This document shows positions 33,772-42,548 of a stretch of DNA of 64,000 nucleotides, in pieces. How positions within the stretch are numbered: position 1 is the stretch's first letter; every line of letters starts with the position of its first letter. The stretch spans positions 2,108,001 to 2,172,000 of the forward strand of contig NZ_CP107995.1 of assembly GCF_036116635.1 (NCBI RefSeq), read 5' to 3'. Under the pieces are notes generated by a model. The model saw nothing but the letters and a program-made list of their open reading frames with translations. It had not been told where the DNA came from and made no database searches. This DNA is from Amycolatopsis sp. NBC_00345. Lineage in GTDB: Bacteria; Actinomycetota; Actinomycetes; Mycobacteriales; Pseudonocardiaceae. A program made the position numbers and the translations under genes.

Positions 33772-34467
33772 ATGCGAGACGCTTACCACGACCAGCTCGA
33801 CCTGCTCGGTGGTCGGCTGCTGGGGATGACCCGGCTGGTCGGCGAGGCCATGGACCAAGCCGGCTTCGCGCTGTCGGAAACCGACGCCGAACTGGCCGCC
33901 GAGGTGATCGCCGGTGGTGCCCGGCTGAGTCGCGCCCGCCAGGAGGCGGAGGAGCACGCGTACGCGATCTTGGCGTTGCAGTCGCCGGTGGCCACGGATC
34001 TGCGGGTCGTGCTGGCCGCGACCCAGGCGGTGGGGGAGCTGGACCGGATGGGGCGCTTGGCTGTGCACGTGGCCGAGGCCGTCCGGCGGCGGTATCCCGA
34101 GCCGGTGGTGCCCGCGGTGCTGATCCCGCGCTTCGTCGAGATGGGCCGGATCGCGGTGTGGCTGGCGGTGATGGCCGGGAAGGCGATCGAAACCCGGGAC
34201 GTGACGCTGGCCCGGACGCTGGTGAGCGTCGACGACGACATGGACGATCTGCACCGGACGTTGTTCACGGTGATCGACTACCAGGATTGGGCGTACGGCC
34301 CGGCCACCGCGGTCGACGTCGCCCTGCTGAGCCGGTACTACGAACGCTTCGCCGACCACGCAGTGTCGCTCGCCCGCCAGACGACGTTTGTCGTCACCGG
34401 CAGGCCGGATCGGGCGGAGACGGTGCCGGGGCAGACCCGGGTGCCGGCGGACACGCGGGTCGGCTAG
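33772..34467 (+). CDS. phoU: PhoU-family phosphate regulator
   Basis: 231 residues of two three-helix PhoU repeats (about 1-110 and 115-215). The start MRDAYHDQLDLLGGRLLGM and the repeated acidic motifs, DRMGRLAVHVAE (first) and YYERFADHAVSLAR (second, matching the E/DxxxD metal motif), are characteristic. PhoU links PstSCAB phosphate uptake to the PhoR/PhoP two-component system. No pst genes are adjacent, so it acts in trans or is a paralogue of the pst-linked copy. ATG 33772 was chosen over GTG 33763 by family alignment. Confidence 0.88.
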   Translation: MRDAYHDQLDLLGGRLLGMTRLVGEAMDQAGFALSETDAELAAEVIAGGARLSRARQEAEEHAYAILALQSPVATDLRVVLAATQAVGELDRMGRLAVHVAEAVRRRYPEPVVPAVLIPRFVEMGRIAVWLAVMAGKAIETRDVTLARTLVSVDDDMDDLHRTLFTVIDYQDWAYGPATAVDVALLSRYYERFADHAVSLARQTTFVVTGRPDRAETVPGQTRVPADTRVG

Positions 34468-34482
34468 GGGCGCCGGACTGCC

Positions 34483-34821
34483 TCAGGCGAGCGGGCGGCC
34501 GTAGAGGCAGATCTCGTAGAGCGTGGTCCACACCTCGATATCGGACAGCAGATCGGCGACCCGCCGCCCGCCGCCGGTGAGCGCGTATCGGGTGTCCTCG
34601 CGGGGGCGGTGGTCCCAGCTCCCGGGCCGGTTTTGGCGGACCGCTCCTTCCGCGGCCAGCACGCGCAGGATCCGGCTGAGCCGCCGCCGGGACAGGTGCA
34701 CGTCGCCGCGCAGTTCGGTGAACGACCGGGATGCGACGGTGAGTGCGTCGATCACCTCGACGGCGTGGCGGTGCGTCACCACGCGCAGCAACCGCGTCAC
34801 CAGTTCGGTTTCGCGTGGCAC
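34483..34821 (-). CDS. Small winged-helix regulator (HxlR-like)
   Basis: 112 residues from GTG 34821, with GGAGG six bases upstream. The order helix-helix-recognition helix-wing is clear (HAVEVIDALTVASRSFTELR, then LSRRRLSRILRVLAAEGAV and the wing DTRYALTGGGRRV). It resembles HxlR-type repressors but lacks their N-terminal cysteine. It is convergent with phoU and divergent, over 196 bp, from a Na+/H+ antiporter gene, which is the most likely target. Confidence 0.8.
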   Translation of the reverse strand: MPRETELVTRLLRVVTHRHAVEVIDALTVASRSFTELRGDVHLSRRRLSRILRVLAAEGAVRQNRPGSWDHRPREDTRYALTGGGRRVADLLSDIEVWTTLYEICLYGRPLA

Positions 34822-35017
34822 GGATCGCCTCCTCGGCTTCGTCCTCCGCCGGGTGACGCTAGGCGGAAACCGTGCGGGGGAAGCACTTCCGGGGAGAGCT
34901 TTGACGAGATTCTGACGCGCTGGTGCCGCGCGGCCTCGTTCACTCCGTCGAGTACGGTGTGGACGGCGCGCCGGGAAGTCTGGTCGGCAAACGGCTCGAC
35001 TGTGGAGGATCGCCGGT

Positions 35018-36571
35018 ATGCGCAGTGTCGAGACAGTGTTGTTCCTCGTGGTCATCGCGACAGTGGTGGCCACCTTCGCGCGGCGCCTGCGCATTCCCGC
35101 CCCGTCGCTGCTGGTCGTCGTCGGGGTCGGGGTCGGGCTGCTGCCCGGCGTGCCGGCGGTGGAGGTCTCACCCGAGATCATCAGCCTGGTCGTGCTGCCG
35201 CCGTTGTTGTTCGCCGCGGGCGAGGAGCTGCCGCTGCGGGACCTGAAGGCGGTGTGGCGGCCGGTCACGGTGCTGTCGGTGGGGCTGGTGCTGGCGTCGG
35301 CTGGCGCGGTCGCGGCGGTGGTCGTCGCGATCACGCCGTTGCCGTGGGAGATGGCGTTCGTGCTCGGCGCGGTGCTGGCGAGCACCGACCCGGTGGCCGT
35401 CACCGCGCTGGGGCGCCGGCTCGCGTTGCCGCCGCGAGTGCAGGCCTTGGTGCAGGCCGAAAGCCTGTTCAACGACGCCACCAGCCTGCTGCTGTTCAAG
35501 GTCGCGCTCACCGTCGCGGTCAGCGCCGGCGCGTTGTCCTGGGGGCACACGTTGTCCCAGTTCGCGCTGCTCGCCGGGGGCGGCCTGGCCGCGGGCGCGC
35601 TCGTGGCGGCGGGCGCGTTCCTGGTCCGGCGGCGCACCGAGGACCCGGTGCTGGAGACCGTGGTCGCGCTGGTGACGCCGTATGCCGCTTATGTGCTCGC
35701 GGAGTCCGTGCAGGCGTCCGGGGTGACCGCGGTGGTCGTGGCGAGCGTCATCCTCGGCACGCTGTCGGACCGGGTCACCACCGCGCGGATCCGGCTGCAG
35801 CTGGGCGCGGTGTACGCGACGGTGGTGTTCCTGCTCGAGAGCGTGGTGTTCGGCCTGATCGGGCTGCAGCTGCCCACCTTGGTCCGCGGGCTCGACGGCG
35901 AGGGCGGCCAGTGGCTGTGGCAGGCGGCGGCGCTGGCCGCGACCGCCGTCGTGGTCCGGCTGCTGTGGGTGTTCCCGCTCTCGGCGATCGTGCAGCGCCG
36001 CAGCGGGGTCCGGCGCCCGTCGTGGCAGGTGCCCGCGGTGGTGTCCTGGGCAGGCGCGCGGGGAGTGGTCCCGCTGGCGGCGGCCCTGTCGATTCCGCTG
36101 GTCACCAGCGCGGGTGTGCCGCTAGAGCGGCGTGACCTCGTGGTGCTGCTGACCGCGGCGGTCATCGTGCTGACCCTGGTCGTGCAGGGCTTCACCCTCG
36201 CGCCGCTGGTCCGCCGCACGGGGATCGCGCTCACCCCGGACCACGTCCGCCGGGAGCACGAGTCCGCGCGGCTGGCGCTGGCCCGGGCGGCGCTCGCGCA
36301 CCTGGACGTGCTCAGCGAGAGCGAAGCCGTCCAGCAGGTCGTGCTCGCCCAGCTGCGTGACCGCTGGCAGGGCCGGATCGACCGGATCGAAGAAGACGAG
36401 CCGTCCAGCGACTCGGTGTCGGCGGCCTACCGCCGTCTGCGGCGGGACCTGCTGCTGGTCGAGGGAGCGGAGCTGACGCGGCTCTACGAATCGGGCGAGA
36501 TCACCGACGCCACCCGGCGGCGCATCCAGCGCACGCTCGACCTCGAGTTCGCCGGGCTCGACGAGCCGTAA
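35018..36571 (+). CDS. CPA1-type Na+/H+ antiporter
   Basis: 517 residues with about 12 membrane segments followed by a cytoplasmic helical tail (about 400-517). CPA1/NhaP hallmarks are present: STDPVAVTA near 127 and AESLFNDATSLLLFK near 150-164 with the ND ion-binding pair, and SWAGARGVVPLAAALS near 345. It exchanges external protons for internal Na+ or K+ across the membrane. RBS GGAGG precedes ATG 35018. It is upstream of a K+ importer and near a KdpD-like kinase, so this is a cation-homeostasis region. Confidence 0.93.
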   Translation: MRSVETVLFLVVIATVVATFARRLRIPAPSLLVVVGVGVGLLPGVPAVEVSPEIISLVVLPPLLFAAGEELPLRDLKAVWRPVTVLSVGLVLASAGAVAAVVVAITPLPWEMAFVLGAVLASTDPVAVTALGRRLALPPRVQALVQAESLFNDATSLLLFKVALTVAVSAGALSWGHTLSQFALLAGGGLAAGALVAAGAFLVRRRTEDPVLETVVALVTPYAAYVLAESVQASGVTAVVVASVILGTLSDRVTTARIRLQLGAVYATVVFLLESVVFGLIGLQLPTLVRGLDGEGGQWLWQAAALAATAVVVRLLWVFPLSAIVQRRSGVRRPSWQVPAVVSWAGARGVVPLAAALSIPLVTSAGVPLERRDLVVLLTAAVIVLTLVVQGFTLAPLVRRTGIALTPDHVRREHESARLALARAALAHLDVLSESEAVQQVVLAQLRDRWQGRIDRIEEDEPSSDSVSAAYRRLRRDLLLVEGAELTRLYESGEITDATRRRIQRTLDLEFAGLDEP

Positions 36572-36602
36572 TTCGGCATCCTTCGGACATCCCCGAGGCT
36601 GT

Positions 36603-36642
36603 TGACGAAATCCATACAGTCATGGGCGGATCCTGACGAAAT
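36603..36642. repeat. Direct repeats TGACGAAAT upstream of the K+ importer
   Basis: TGACGAAAT occurs at 36603-36611 and 36634-36642, starts 31 bp apart (about three helical turns), in the 112-bp gap before the KimA-like gene. Response-regulator sites often look like this, but two short copies can also be chance. Confidence 0.3.
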
Positions 36643-36683
36643 GCCTACGCGGGCCCACCCGGCCGCCGGGCACGCTCCGGGGC

Positions 36684-38681
36684 GTGCCGGCACCCACCTC
36701 CTGGATCAAGCGGCTGGTCCTCGGCCGGCCCTTCCGCAGCGACACCCTCGGCGAGACCCTGCTCCCGAAGCGTCTCGCGCTGCCCATTTTCGCCAGTGAC
36801 CCGCTCTCGTCCGTGGCGTACGCGACGCAGGAGATCCTGCTGATCCTCAGCCTCGGCGGACTGGCGTTCCTGCACCTGGCCCCGTGGATCGGGCTGGCGG
36901 TGGTGGTGCTGCTGACCGTGGTGGTGCTGTCGTACCGGCAAGTGGTGCGCGCCTATCCCAGCGGCGGCGGGTCCTACGAGGTCGCGTCACGCAATCTCGG
37001 CAGCGGCGCCGGGCTGGTCGTGGCCGGCGCGCTGATGGTCGACTACATCATGACCGTCGCGGTGTCGGTCGCGGCCGGAGTGGACAACATCATCTCCGCG
37101 GTGCCCACGCTCAACGGCTACCGCGTCGCCATCGACATCGGGTTCATCGTCGTGCTGATGGCGATGAACCTGCGCGGCATCCGCGAATCCGGCCGGACCT
37201 TCGCCATCCCGACCTACCTGTTCATCACCGGGGTGATGATCATGATCGCGCTCGGCATCGGCCGGGCCGTGGCCGGCGACGCACCGGTCGCCGAAAGCGC
37301 CGGCTACGGCATCCGCCCCGAGCAGGCCGGCCTGACCGGCGTCGCGCTGGTGTTCCTGCTGCTGCGGTCGTTTTCCTCCGGCTGCACGGCGCTGACCGGG
37401 GTGGAGGCCATCTCCAACGGCGTCCCGGCGTTCCGCAAGCCCAAGAGCCTCAACGCCGCTCGCACGATGACGGCGATGGGCACCCTCGCCATCGTCATGT
37501 TCGTCGGGATCACCGTGCTGGCGCTGATCACGCACGTGCGGATCGCGGAGAACACGTGCGACCTGATCGGTTTCGCCGGCGACTGCACGACTGATCCGCA
37601 GCGCACCGTGATCAGCCAGATCGCCGCCGCGGTGTTCGGCGGGGACCACGCGGTGATGTTCTACTTCCTGCAGGCCATGACCGCGCTGATCCTGATCCTG
37701 GCCGCGAACACCGCGTTCAACGGTTTCCCTTTGCTGGCCTCGATTCTGGCCCAGGACCGGTTCCTGCCCCGGCAGCTGCGCACCCGCGGCGACCGGCTCG
37801 CGTTCTCCAACGGCATCGTCGCGCTCTCGGTCGCGGCCGCGGTGCTGATCTTCGCGTTCGACGGGTCCACCACCCGGCTCATCCAGCTCTACATCCTGGG
37901 GGTGTTCACCTCGTTCACGTTGTGCCAGGCCGGGATGGTCCGGCACTGGAACCGCGAACTCGCCACCGCGACCAGCGCCGCGCAGCGCCTCGGCATCCAG
38001 CGTTCCCGGCTGATCAACGCGCTCGGCGCCGTGCTCACCGCGGTCGTGCTGGTCGTCGTCCTGATCACCAAGTTCACCCACGGCGCGTACCTGGTCGTCA
38101 TCGCCATTCCCGCGTTGTACGGCCTGATGCGGGGCATCCACCGGCACTACAGCCACGTCCGCGAGGAGCTGCTGGCCGACGACGAGAGCGAGCTGCTGCC
38201 CAGCCGGGTCCACGCCGTGGTGCTGATCTCGACCCTGCACAAGCCCAGCCAGCGCGCCATCGCGTTCGCCCGCGCCTCCCGGCCCGACACGTTGACCGCG
38301 ATCACCGTCAACGTCGACGATGACGACACCCGCTCCCTGCAGCTGCAGTGGGAGCGACGCGACATGAAGGTCCCGCTGAAGGTGGTCGAATCGCCGTACC
38401 GGGAAATCACCCGGCCGGTCGTGGCCTACGTCAAGAACCTTCGCCGGGCCAGCCCCCGCGACGTCGTCTGCGTCTACATCCCCGAGTACGTCGTCGGCCG
38501 CTGGTGGGAAAACCTGCTGCACAACCAGAGTTCCCTGCGGCTCAAGGGCCGGCTGCTGTTCGAGCCCGGCATCATGGTCGTCAGCGTCCCCTGGCAGCTG
38601 CGGTCCACGTACCACCGGGACCTGCAGCGGGTCCGGCCCGCGCCAGGCGACATCCGCCGGGGCATCACTCCGAAGCGGTGA
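36684..38681 (+). CDS. KimA-like potassium importer (APC superfamily)
   Basis: 665 residues. Twelve or so membrane segments (to about 490) follow the APC fold, starting with the conserved LPIFASDPLSSVAYATQE, then YPSGGGSYEVASRNLG and the later AANTAFNGFPLLASILAQD, all typical of the KimA (YdaO) family of high-affinity K+/H+ symporters. The C-terminal cytoplasmic domain (about 490-665) has a USP-like fold that in KimA binds c-di-AMP. The GTG start at 36684 has no strong RBS. No c-di-AMP riboswitch is present in the short upstream region. Confidence 0.88.
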   Translation: MPAPTSWIKRLVLGRPFRSDTLGETLLPKRLALPIFASDPLSSVAYATQEILLILSLGGLAFLHLAPWIGLAVVVLLTVVVLSYRQVVRAYPSGGGSYEVASRNLGSGAGLVVAGALMVDYIMTVAVSVAAGVDNIISAVPTLNGYRVAIDIGFIVVLMAMNLRGIRESGRTFAIPTYLFITGVMIMIALGIGRAVAGDAPVAESAGYGIRPEQAGLTGVALVFLLLRSFSSGCTALTGVEAISNGVPAFRKPKSLNAARTMTAMGTLAIVMFVGITVLALITHVRIAENTCDLIGFAGDCTTDPQRTVISQIAAAVFGGDHAVMFYFLQAMTALILILAANTAFNGFPLLASILAQDRFLPRQLRTRGDRLAFSNGIVALSVAAAVLIFAFDGSTTRLIQLYILGVFTSFTLCQAGMVRHWNRELATATSAAQRLGIQRSRLINALGAVLTAVVLVVVLITKFTHGAYLVVIAIPALYGLMRGIHRHYSHVREELLADDESELLPSRVHAVVLISTLHKPSQRAIAFARASRPDTLTAITVNVDDDDTRSLQLQWERRDMKVPLKVVESPYREITRPVVAYVKNLRRASPRDVVCVYIPEYVVGRWWENLLHNQSSLRLKGRLLFEPGIMVVSVPWQLRSTYHRDLQRVRPAPGDIRRGITPKR

Positions 38682-38752
38682 CGGCCGGCGGGGCCCGATC
38701 CCGGACGGGGAACTCGGTTGCCGTGGTCAGGTCCGCGCCCCATCCTGGTGAA

Positions 38753-38971
38753 ATGGCGAATGGCACGGTGAAGTTCTTCAAGCCCGAAAAGGGCTGGGGC
38801 GCGATCTCCTCCCCGGATCTGCCCGACGGCTGTGACGCCTGGGTGCACTACAGCTCGATCGAGGCGGACGGATTCCGCGCGCTGGCGGCCGGGGACCGGG
38901 TCGAGTTCGACTACGAGCAGGCCCAGCAGGACAGTTTCCGGTTCCGTACCACCCGCGTCCGCAAGCTCTGA
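38753..38971 (+). CDS. Divergent cold-shock-domain protein
   Basis: 72 residues with the CSD five-strand barrel: start ANGTVKFFKPEKGWGAI, RNP1-like KGWGAISSP (usual form KGFGFI) and RNP2-like DAWVHYSSI (usual form DVFVHFSAI). The changed aromatic positions (Trp for Phe) and the PDLPDGC insertion set it apart from the common CspA type, so RNA binding may be altered. It lies between the K+ importer and the KdpD-like kinase and is convergent with the latter (11-bp gap). Confidence 0.85.
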   Translation: MANGTVKFFKPEKGWGAISSPDLPDGCDAWVHYSSIEADGFRALAAGDRVEFDYEQAQQDSFRFRTTRVRKL

Positions 38972-38982
38972 CGGCCGGCCCG

Positions 38983-41535
38983 TCAGGTTCCGGTTCCGCG
39001 GGCCGGTAGGGAGATCACCACGGTGAGCCCGCCGCCCGGGGTGTCCTCCGCGTGGATGGTGCCGCCCATCGCCTCGGTGAAGCCCTTCGCCACGGACAGC
39101 CCGAGGCCGACGCCGGGTGCGCCGCCGAGCCGGTGGAAGGGTTTGAAGATCGACTCGGTGGCGCCCTTGGGCAGGCCGGGCCCGTGGTCCACGACGCGCA
39201 GCTCGACCTGCCCGGCGTAGGCGCTCGCCCGGAGCGCCATGATCGGCTCGTCCGGGCCGACCCGGCCGTCCCCGTCGACGTCGACGGTCCGGCGCGGGTA
39301 AAGCCGGCCGTGCCGGACGGCGTTGTCGGCGACGTTGAGCACGACCCGTTCCAGCATGCCCGCGTCCGCGCTCACCAGGGGCAGATCGTCGTCCATCGAG
39401 GTCGTCACCCGTTCCGTGGTGTCCACATGGGACAGCGCTCGGGTGACGACCTCGTGGACGTGGACGGGTTCGAGCCGCGGCTCGACGTCGCCGTTGGTGA
39501 GCTGCGCGGAGTCCAGCAGGTTGTGCACCACCTGGGTGAGCCGCTCGACGCCGTCCCGTGCCAGTGCCAGCTGCCGGTCCGTGTCCTCTTCGGACAGCCG
39601 GACCGCGGGTTCGGCGAGGTGGTCCAGCGCGCCGCTGACCACGGCCACCGGCGCCCGCAGGCCGTGCCCGGCGGCGGAGAGCAGGGTGCCCCGCAGCTCG
39701 GTCCGCTCGGCATGCCGTTCCGACGCCGCGGCCTTGGCCGCCATCCGCTGCTGCCGCAGAGCCAGCAATGCCTGCCCGGCGGCGGCTTCCAGCACCAAGC
39801 GGTCGGCGGCGGGCAGCGCGCGGCCGCGCAGGGCCAGGTGCACGTCCGCGGTCACGGGGACGTCCACGTCGGCGTCGTCGGGCTCGTCACACGGGCTCTC
39901 GCCGACGCAGTCCACCCGCTGCCACCCGTCCTCGTCTTTCTCCAGCAACGCGATCGAGGTCAGCCCGAAGTTCTCGGCCATCTTCTCCAGCAGCCGGTGC
40001 AACGGGGCGGGGCCGGTCAGGACCGTGCGCGCGTAGGAGGCGAGCAGGGCCGCTTCGGTTCGCGCTTGCGCGGCTTGGGTGGATCGCCGGGCGGCGCGGT
40101 CCACTACCACCGCGACGATGACCGCGAGCACCACCATGGTGATCAGGGCGAGCAGGTTGTCCGGCTCGCCGATCACGAGCGAGTGCAGCGGCGGCACGAA
40201 GAAGAAGTCCAGCAGCAGCACGCTCAGCAGCGAGGAGAGCAGGGCGGGGCGCAATCCGCCGACCAGGGCGACGACCACCAGCATCAGGAAGTGGTCCAGC
40301 ACGTCGGTGGTGAAGGTCAGCTGGTCGGTCCAGAACACGCCGGCCAGCGTGGCCAGCGCGGGCAACAGGACCGCGAGCGCCCAGCCGACGATCTGCCGGC
40401 TGGGTTTGAGCGGGCTGGGGGAGAGTTTCGCGCCCAGCCGGCCGCCGGATTCGTCGTGGGTGACCATGTGCACGTCGATCGGCCCCGACTGCTGGACCAC
40501 GCTCGACCCGATGCCCTCGTCGAGCAGCCGGGCGAATCGGGAGCGCCGCGACGTGCCCAGCACCAGCTGGGTCGCGTTGGCACCCCGGGCGAAGTCGAGC
40601 AGCGCGGTCGGTACGTCGTCGCCGACCACGGTGTGGAAGGTGGCCCCGACGTCGGCGGCGAGTTTGCGCAGCCGGGGGACTTCCTGCGGGCCCACTCCGG
40701 CCAGGCCGTCGCCGCGCAGGATGTGCAGCACCAGCAGTTCCGCGCCGGCGCGGGCGGCGATCCTGGTGGCGCGGCGGATCAGGGTCTCGCTCTCCTGCCC
40801 GCCGGTGATCGCGACGACCACCCGTTCCCGGGCTTCCCAGGTGTCGGTGATCTCCTTCTCCGCGCGGTAGCGCTGCAGCGCGACGTCGACCTGGTCGGCC
40901 ACCCACAGCAGTGCCAGTTCCCGCAGCGCGGTCAGGTTGCCGGGCCGGAAGTAGTTGCCCAGTGCGGCGGTGATCTTGTGCGCGGCGTAGATGTTGCCGT
41001 GGGCGAGACGCCGGCGCAGCGCTTCCGGGGTGATGTCGACGAGTTCGGTCTGCTCGGCCCGGCGCACCACCTCGTCGGGCACGGTTTCCTGCTGGCGCAC
41101 GCCGGTGATCCGCTCGACGACGTCGTTGAGGCTCTCCAGGTGCTGCACGTTCACCGTCGAGAGCACGTCGATTCCGGCAGCGAGCAGTTCTTCCACGTCC
41201 TGCCAGCGTTTCGCGTTGCGCGAGCCCGGCACGTTGGTGTGCGCGAGTTCGTCGACCACGACGACCTCGGGCTTGCGCGCGAGGATGGCGTCGACGTCCA
41301 TCTCGGTGAACTGACCCCCGCGATGCTCCAGTTCCTTGCGGGGCAAGACTTCCAGCCCGTCGAGCAGCCGCTCGGTCTTGGCCCGGCTGTGGGTCTCCAC
41401 GAGGCCGACGAGCACCTCGGTGCCCCGTTCGGCCCGGCGGTGCGCCTCGCCGAGCATCGCGAAAGTCTTGCCCACACCCGGCGCGGCACCGAGGTAGATC
41501 CGCAGTTCGCCGCGTCGGCGCTGGTAGCTCACCAC
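38983..41535 (-). CDS. kdpD: KdpD-like sensor histidine kinase with an EF-hand-like loop
   Basis: 850 residues from GTG 41535. The order is that of KdpD: N-terminal KdpD domain with Walker A GAAPGVGKTF (about 16-25) and VVVVDELAHTN, a USP domain (about 235-360), four membrane helices (about 385-500), a GAF-like part and the kinase core. The H-box is unusual, AAGHGLRAPVA with phospho-acceptor H624 (normally SHDLRTP). Residues 752-763 read DVDGDGRVGPDE, matching the EF-hand calcium loop, and lie in the ATP-binding domain between the N and G1 boxes. No kdpE or kdpFABC is adjacent, so its response regulator is elsewhere. Confidence 0.92.
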   Translation of the reverse strand: MVSYQRRRGELRIYLGAAPGVGKTFAMLGEAHRRAERGTEVLVGLVETHSRAKTERLLDGLEVLPRKELEHRGGQFTEMDVDAILARKPEVVVVDELAHTNVPGSRNAKRWQDVEELLAAGIDVLSTVNVQHLESLNDVVERITGVRQQETVPDEVVRRAEQTELVDITPEALRRRLAHGNIYAAHKITAALGNYFRPGNLTALRELALLWVADQVDVALQRYRAEKEITDTWEARERVVVAITGGQESETLIRRATRIAARAGAELLVLHILRGDGLAGVGPQEVPRLRKLAADVGATFHTVVGDDVPTALLDFARGANATQLVLGTSRRSRFARLLDEGIGSSVVQQSGPIDVHMVTHDESGGRLGAKLSPSPLKPSRQIVGWALAVLLPALATLAGVFWTDQLTFTTDVLDHFLMLVVVALVGGLRPALLSSLLSVLLLDFFFVPPLHSLVIGEPDNLLALITMVVLAVIVAVVVDRAARRSTQAAQARTEAALLASYARTVLTGPAPLHRLLEKMAENFGLTSIALLEKDEDGWQRVDCVGESPCDEPDDADVDVPVTADVHLALRGRALPAADRLVLEAAAGQALLALRQQRMAAKAAASERHAERTELRGTLLSAAGHGLRAPVAVVSGALDHLAEPAVRLSEEDTDRQLALARDGVERLTQVVHNLLDSAQLTNGDVEPRLEPVHVHEVVTRALSHVDTTERVTTSMDDDLPLVSADAGMLERVVLNVADNAVRHGRLYPRRTVDVDGDGRVGPDEPIMALRASAYAGQVELRVVDHGPGLPKGATESIFKPFHRLGGAPGVGLGLSVAKGFTEAMGGTIHAEDTPGGGLTVVISLPARGTGT

Positions 41536-41650
41536 GTCAGTCTGCCTTGCCGGGTAAGTGTTTCTCCAGCAGCTCCGGCCGGGCAGCGGACCGGTGCGGC
41601 GTCCGTGGAAAAGCCGTCAAGAAACGTGCCGTGGGCGTAGGGAACTCGTA

Positions 41651-42541
41651 GTGATTGCTCAAGGTGTTTTGGCGGGTGCCGTGTACGTCGAGGGCCGGCG
41701 GGTGGCGGGCTCGTGGACGCCGGAAGAGGCCAAAGTGGAGGCCGCGCGCCGGCGCGGGTTCGTCTGGATCGGCTTGTTCGAGCCCGACGCGATCGTGCTG
41801 GAGGGGATCGCTCGCACATACGGCCTGCACGAGCTGGCCGCCGACGACGCGGCGCAGGCCTATCAGCGGCCCAGGCTGGAGCGGCACGCCGACACGATGT
41901 TCATGGTCTTCAAGACCGTCAGCCACGTGGCGCACGAGTCTCCGACCACGGCCAACGAGATCGTCGAGACCGGTGAGATCATGGCGTTCCTCGGTACCGG
42001 CTTCATCATCACGGTCCGCCATCGCGACCACTCCAAGCTCGGCTCGCTGCGCGCCGCGCTCGAGGCCGCTCCCGATCGGCTGGCGCTGGGGCCGGCCGCG
42101 GTGCTGCACGCCGTGGCCGACCACGTCGTCGACGACTACCTGGACGCGACGGAAGCGTTCGAGCGCGACATCGACGAGGTCGAGGCGCTGGTGTTCACGC
42201 CACGAAGCCAGGTCGGCTCCGAGCTGATGTACCTGATGAAACGCGAGATCGTGGAGCTGCGCCGCTCGGTCACCCCGCTCGCGGCCCCACTGCGTGTCCT
42301 CGTCCGCGAGGACAGCCACCTGATCCCGTCGCGGGTCCGGTCCTACTTCCGCGACGTCGAGGGCCACCTCGAGGAGGTGGCCGAACGCATCGTCGGCTTC
42401 GACGAGATCCTCAGCTCGCTGCTGGGTGCGACCACGGCCAAGATCTCCCTCCAGCAGAACCACGACGTCCGCAAGATCAACTCGTGGGCGGCGATCGTCG
42501 CGGTGCCCACCATGGTGGCCGGGGTTTACGGCTGGCTCTGA
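41651..42541 (+). CDS. Truncated CorA-type Mg2+/Co2+ channel homologue
   Basis: 296 residues. The CorA cytoplasmic domain is present (WIGLFEPD near 40, DDAAQAYQRPRLERH, FIITVRHRDHSKLG) with the stalk helix and the first membrane helix (INSWAAIVAVPTMVAGVYG). The stop follows two residues later, so the GMN selectivity motif and the second membrane helix are absent. CorA proteins often end in GWL, as this one does, so an internal deletion joining VYG to WL is plausible. As it stands it cannot form a normal channel. GTG 41651 is chosen as the start; it is convergent with the adenosine deaminase. Confidence 0.85.
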   Translation: MIAQGVLAGAVYVEGRRVAGSWTPEEAKVEAARRRGFVWIGLFEPDAIVLEGIARTYGLHELAADDAAQAYQRPRLERHADTMFMVFKTVSHVAHESPTTANEIVETGEIMAFLGTGFIITVRHRDHSKLGSLRAALEAAPDRLALGPAAVLHAVADHVVDDYLDATEAFERDIDEVEALVFTPRSQVGSELMYLMKREIVELRRSVTPLAAPLRVLVREDSHLIPSRVRSYFRDVEGHLEEVAERIVGFDEILSSLLGATTAKISLQQNHDVRKINSWAAIVAVPTMVAGVYGWL

Positions 42542-42548
42542 GCAGGCC

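Noticed and set aside
36572..36683. Possible c-di-AMP (ydaO) riboswitch before the KimA-like gene
   Set aside because: The gap is only 112 bp and lacks the conserved riboswitch core motifs.
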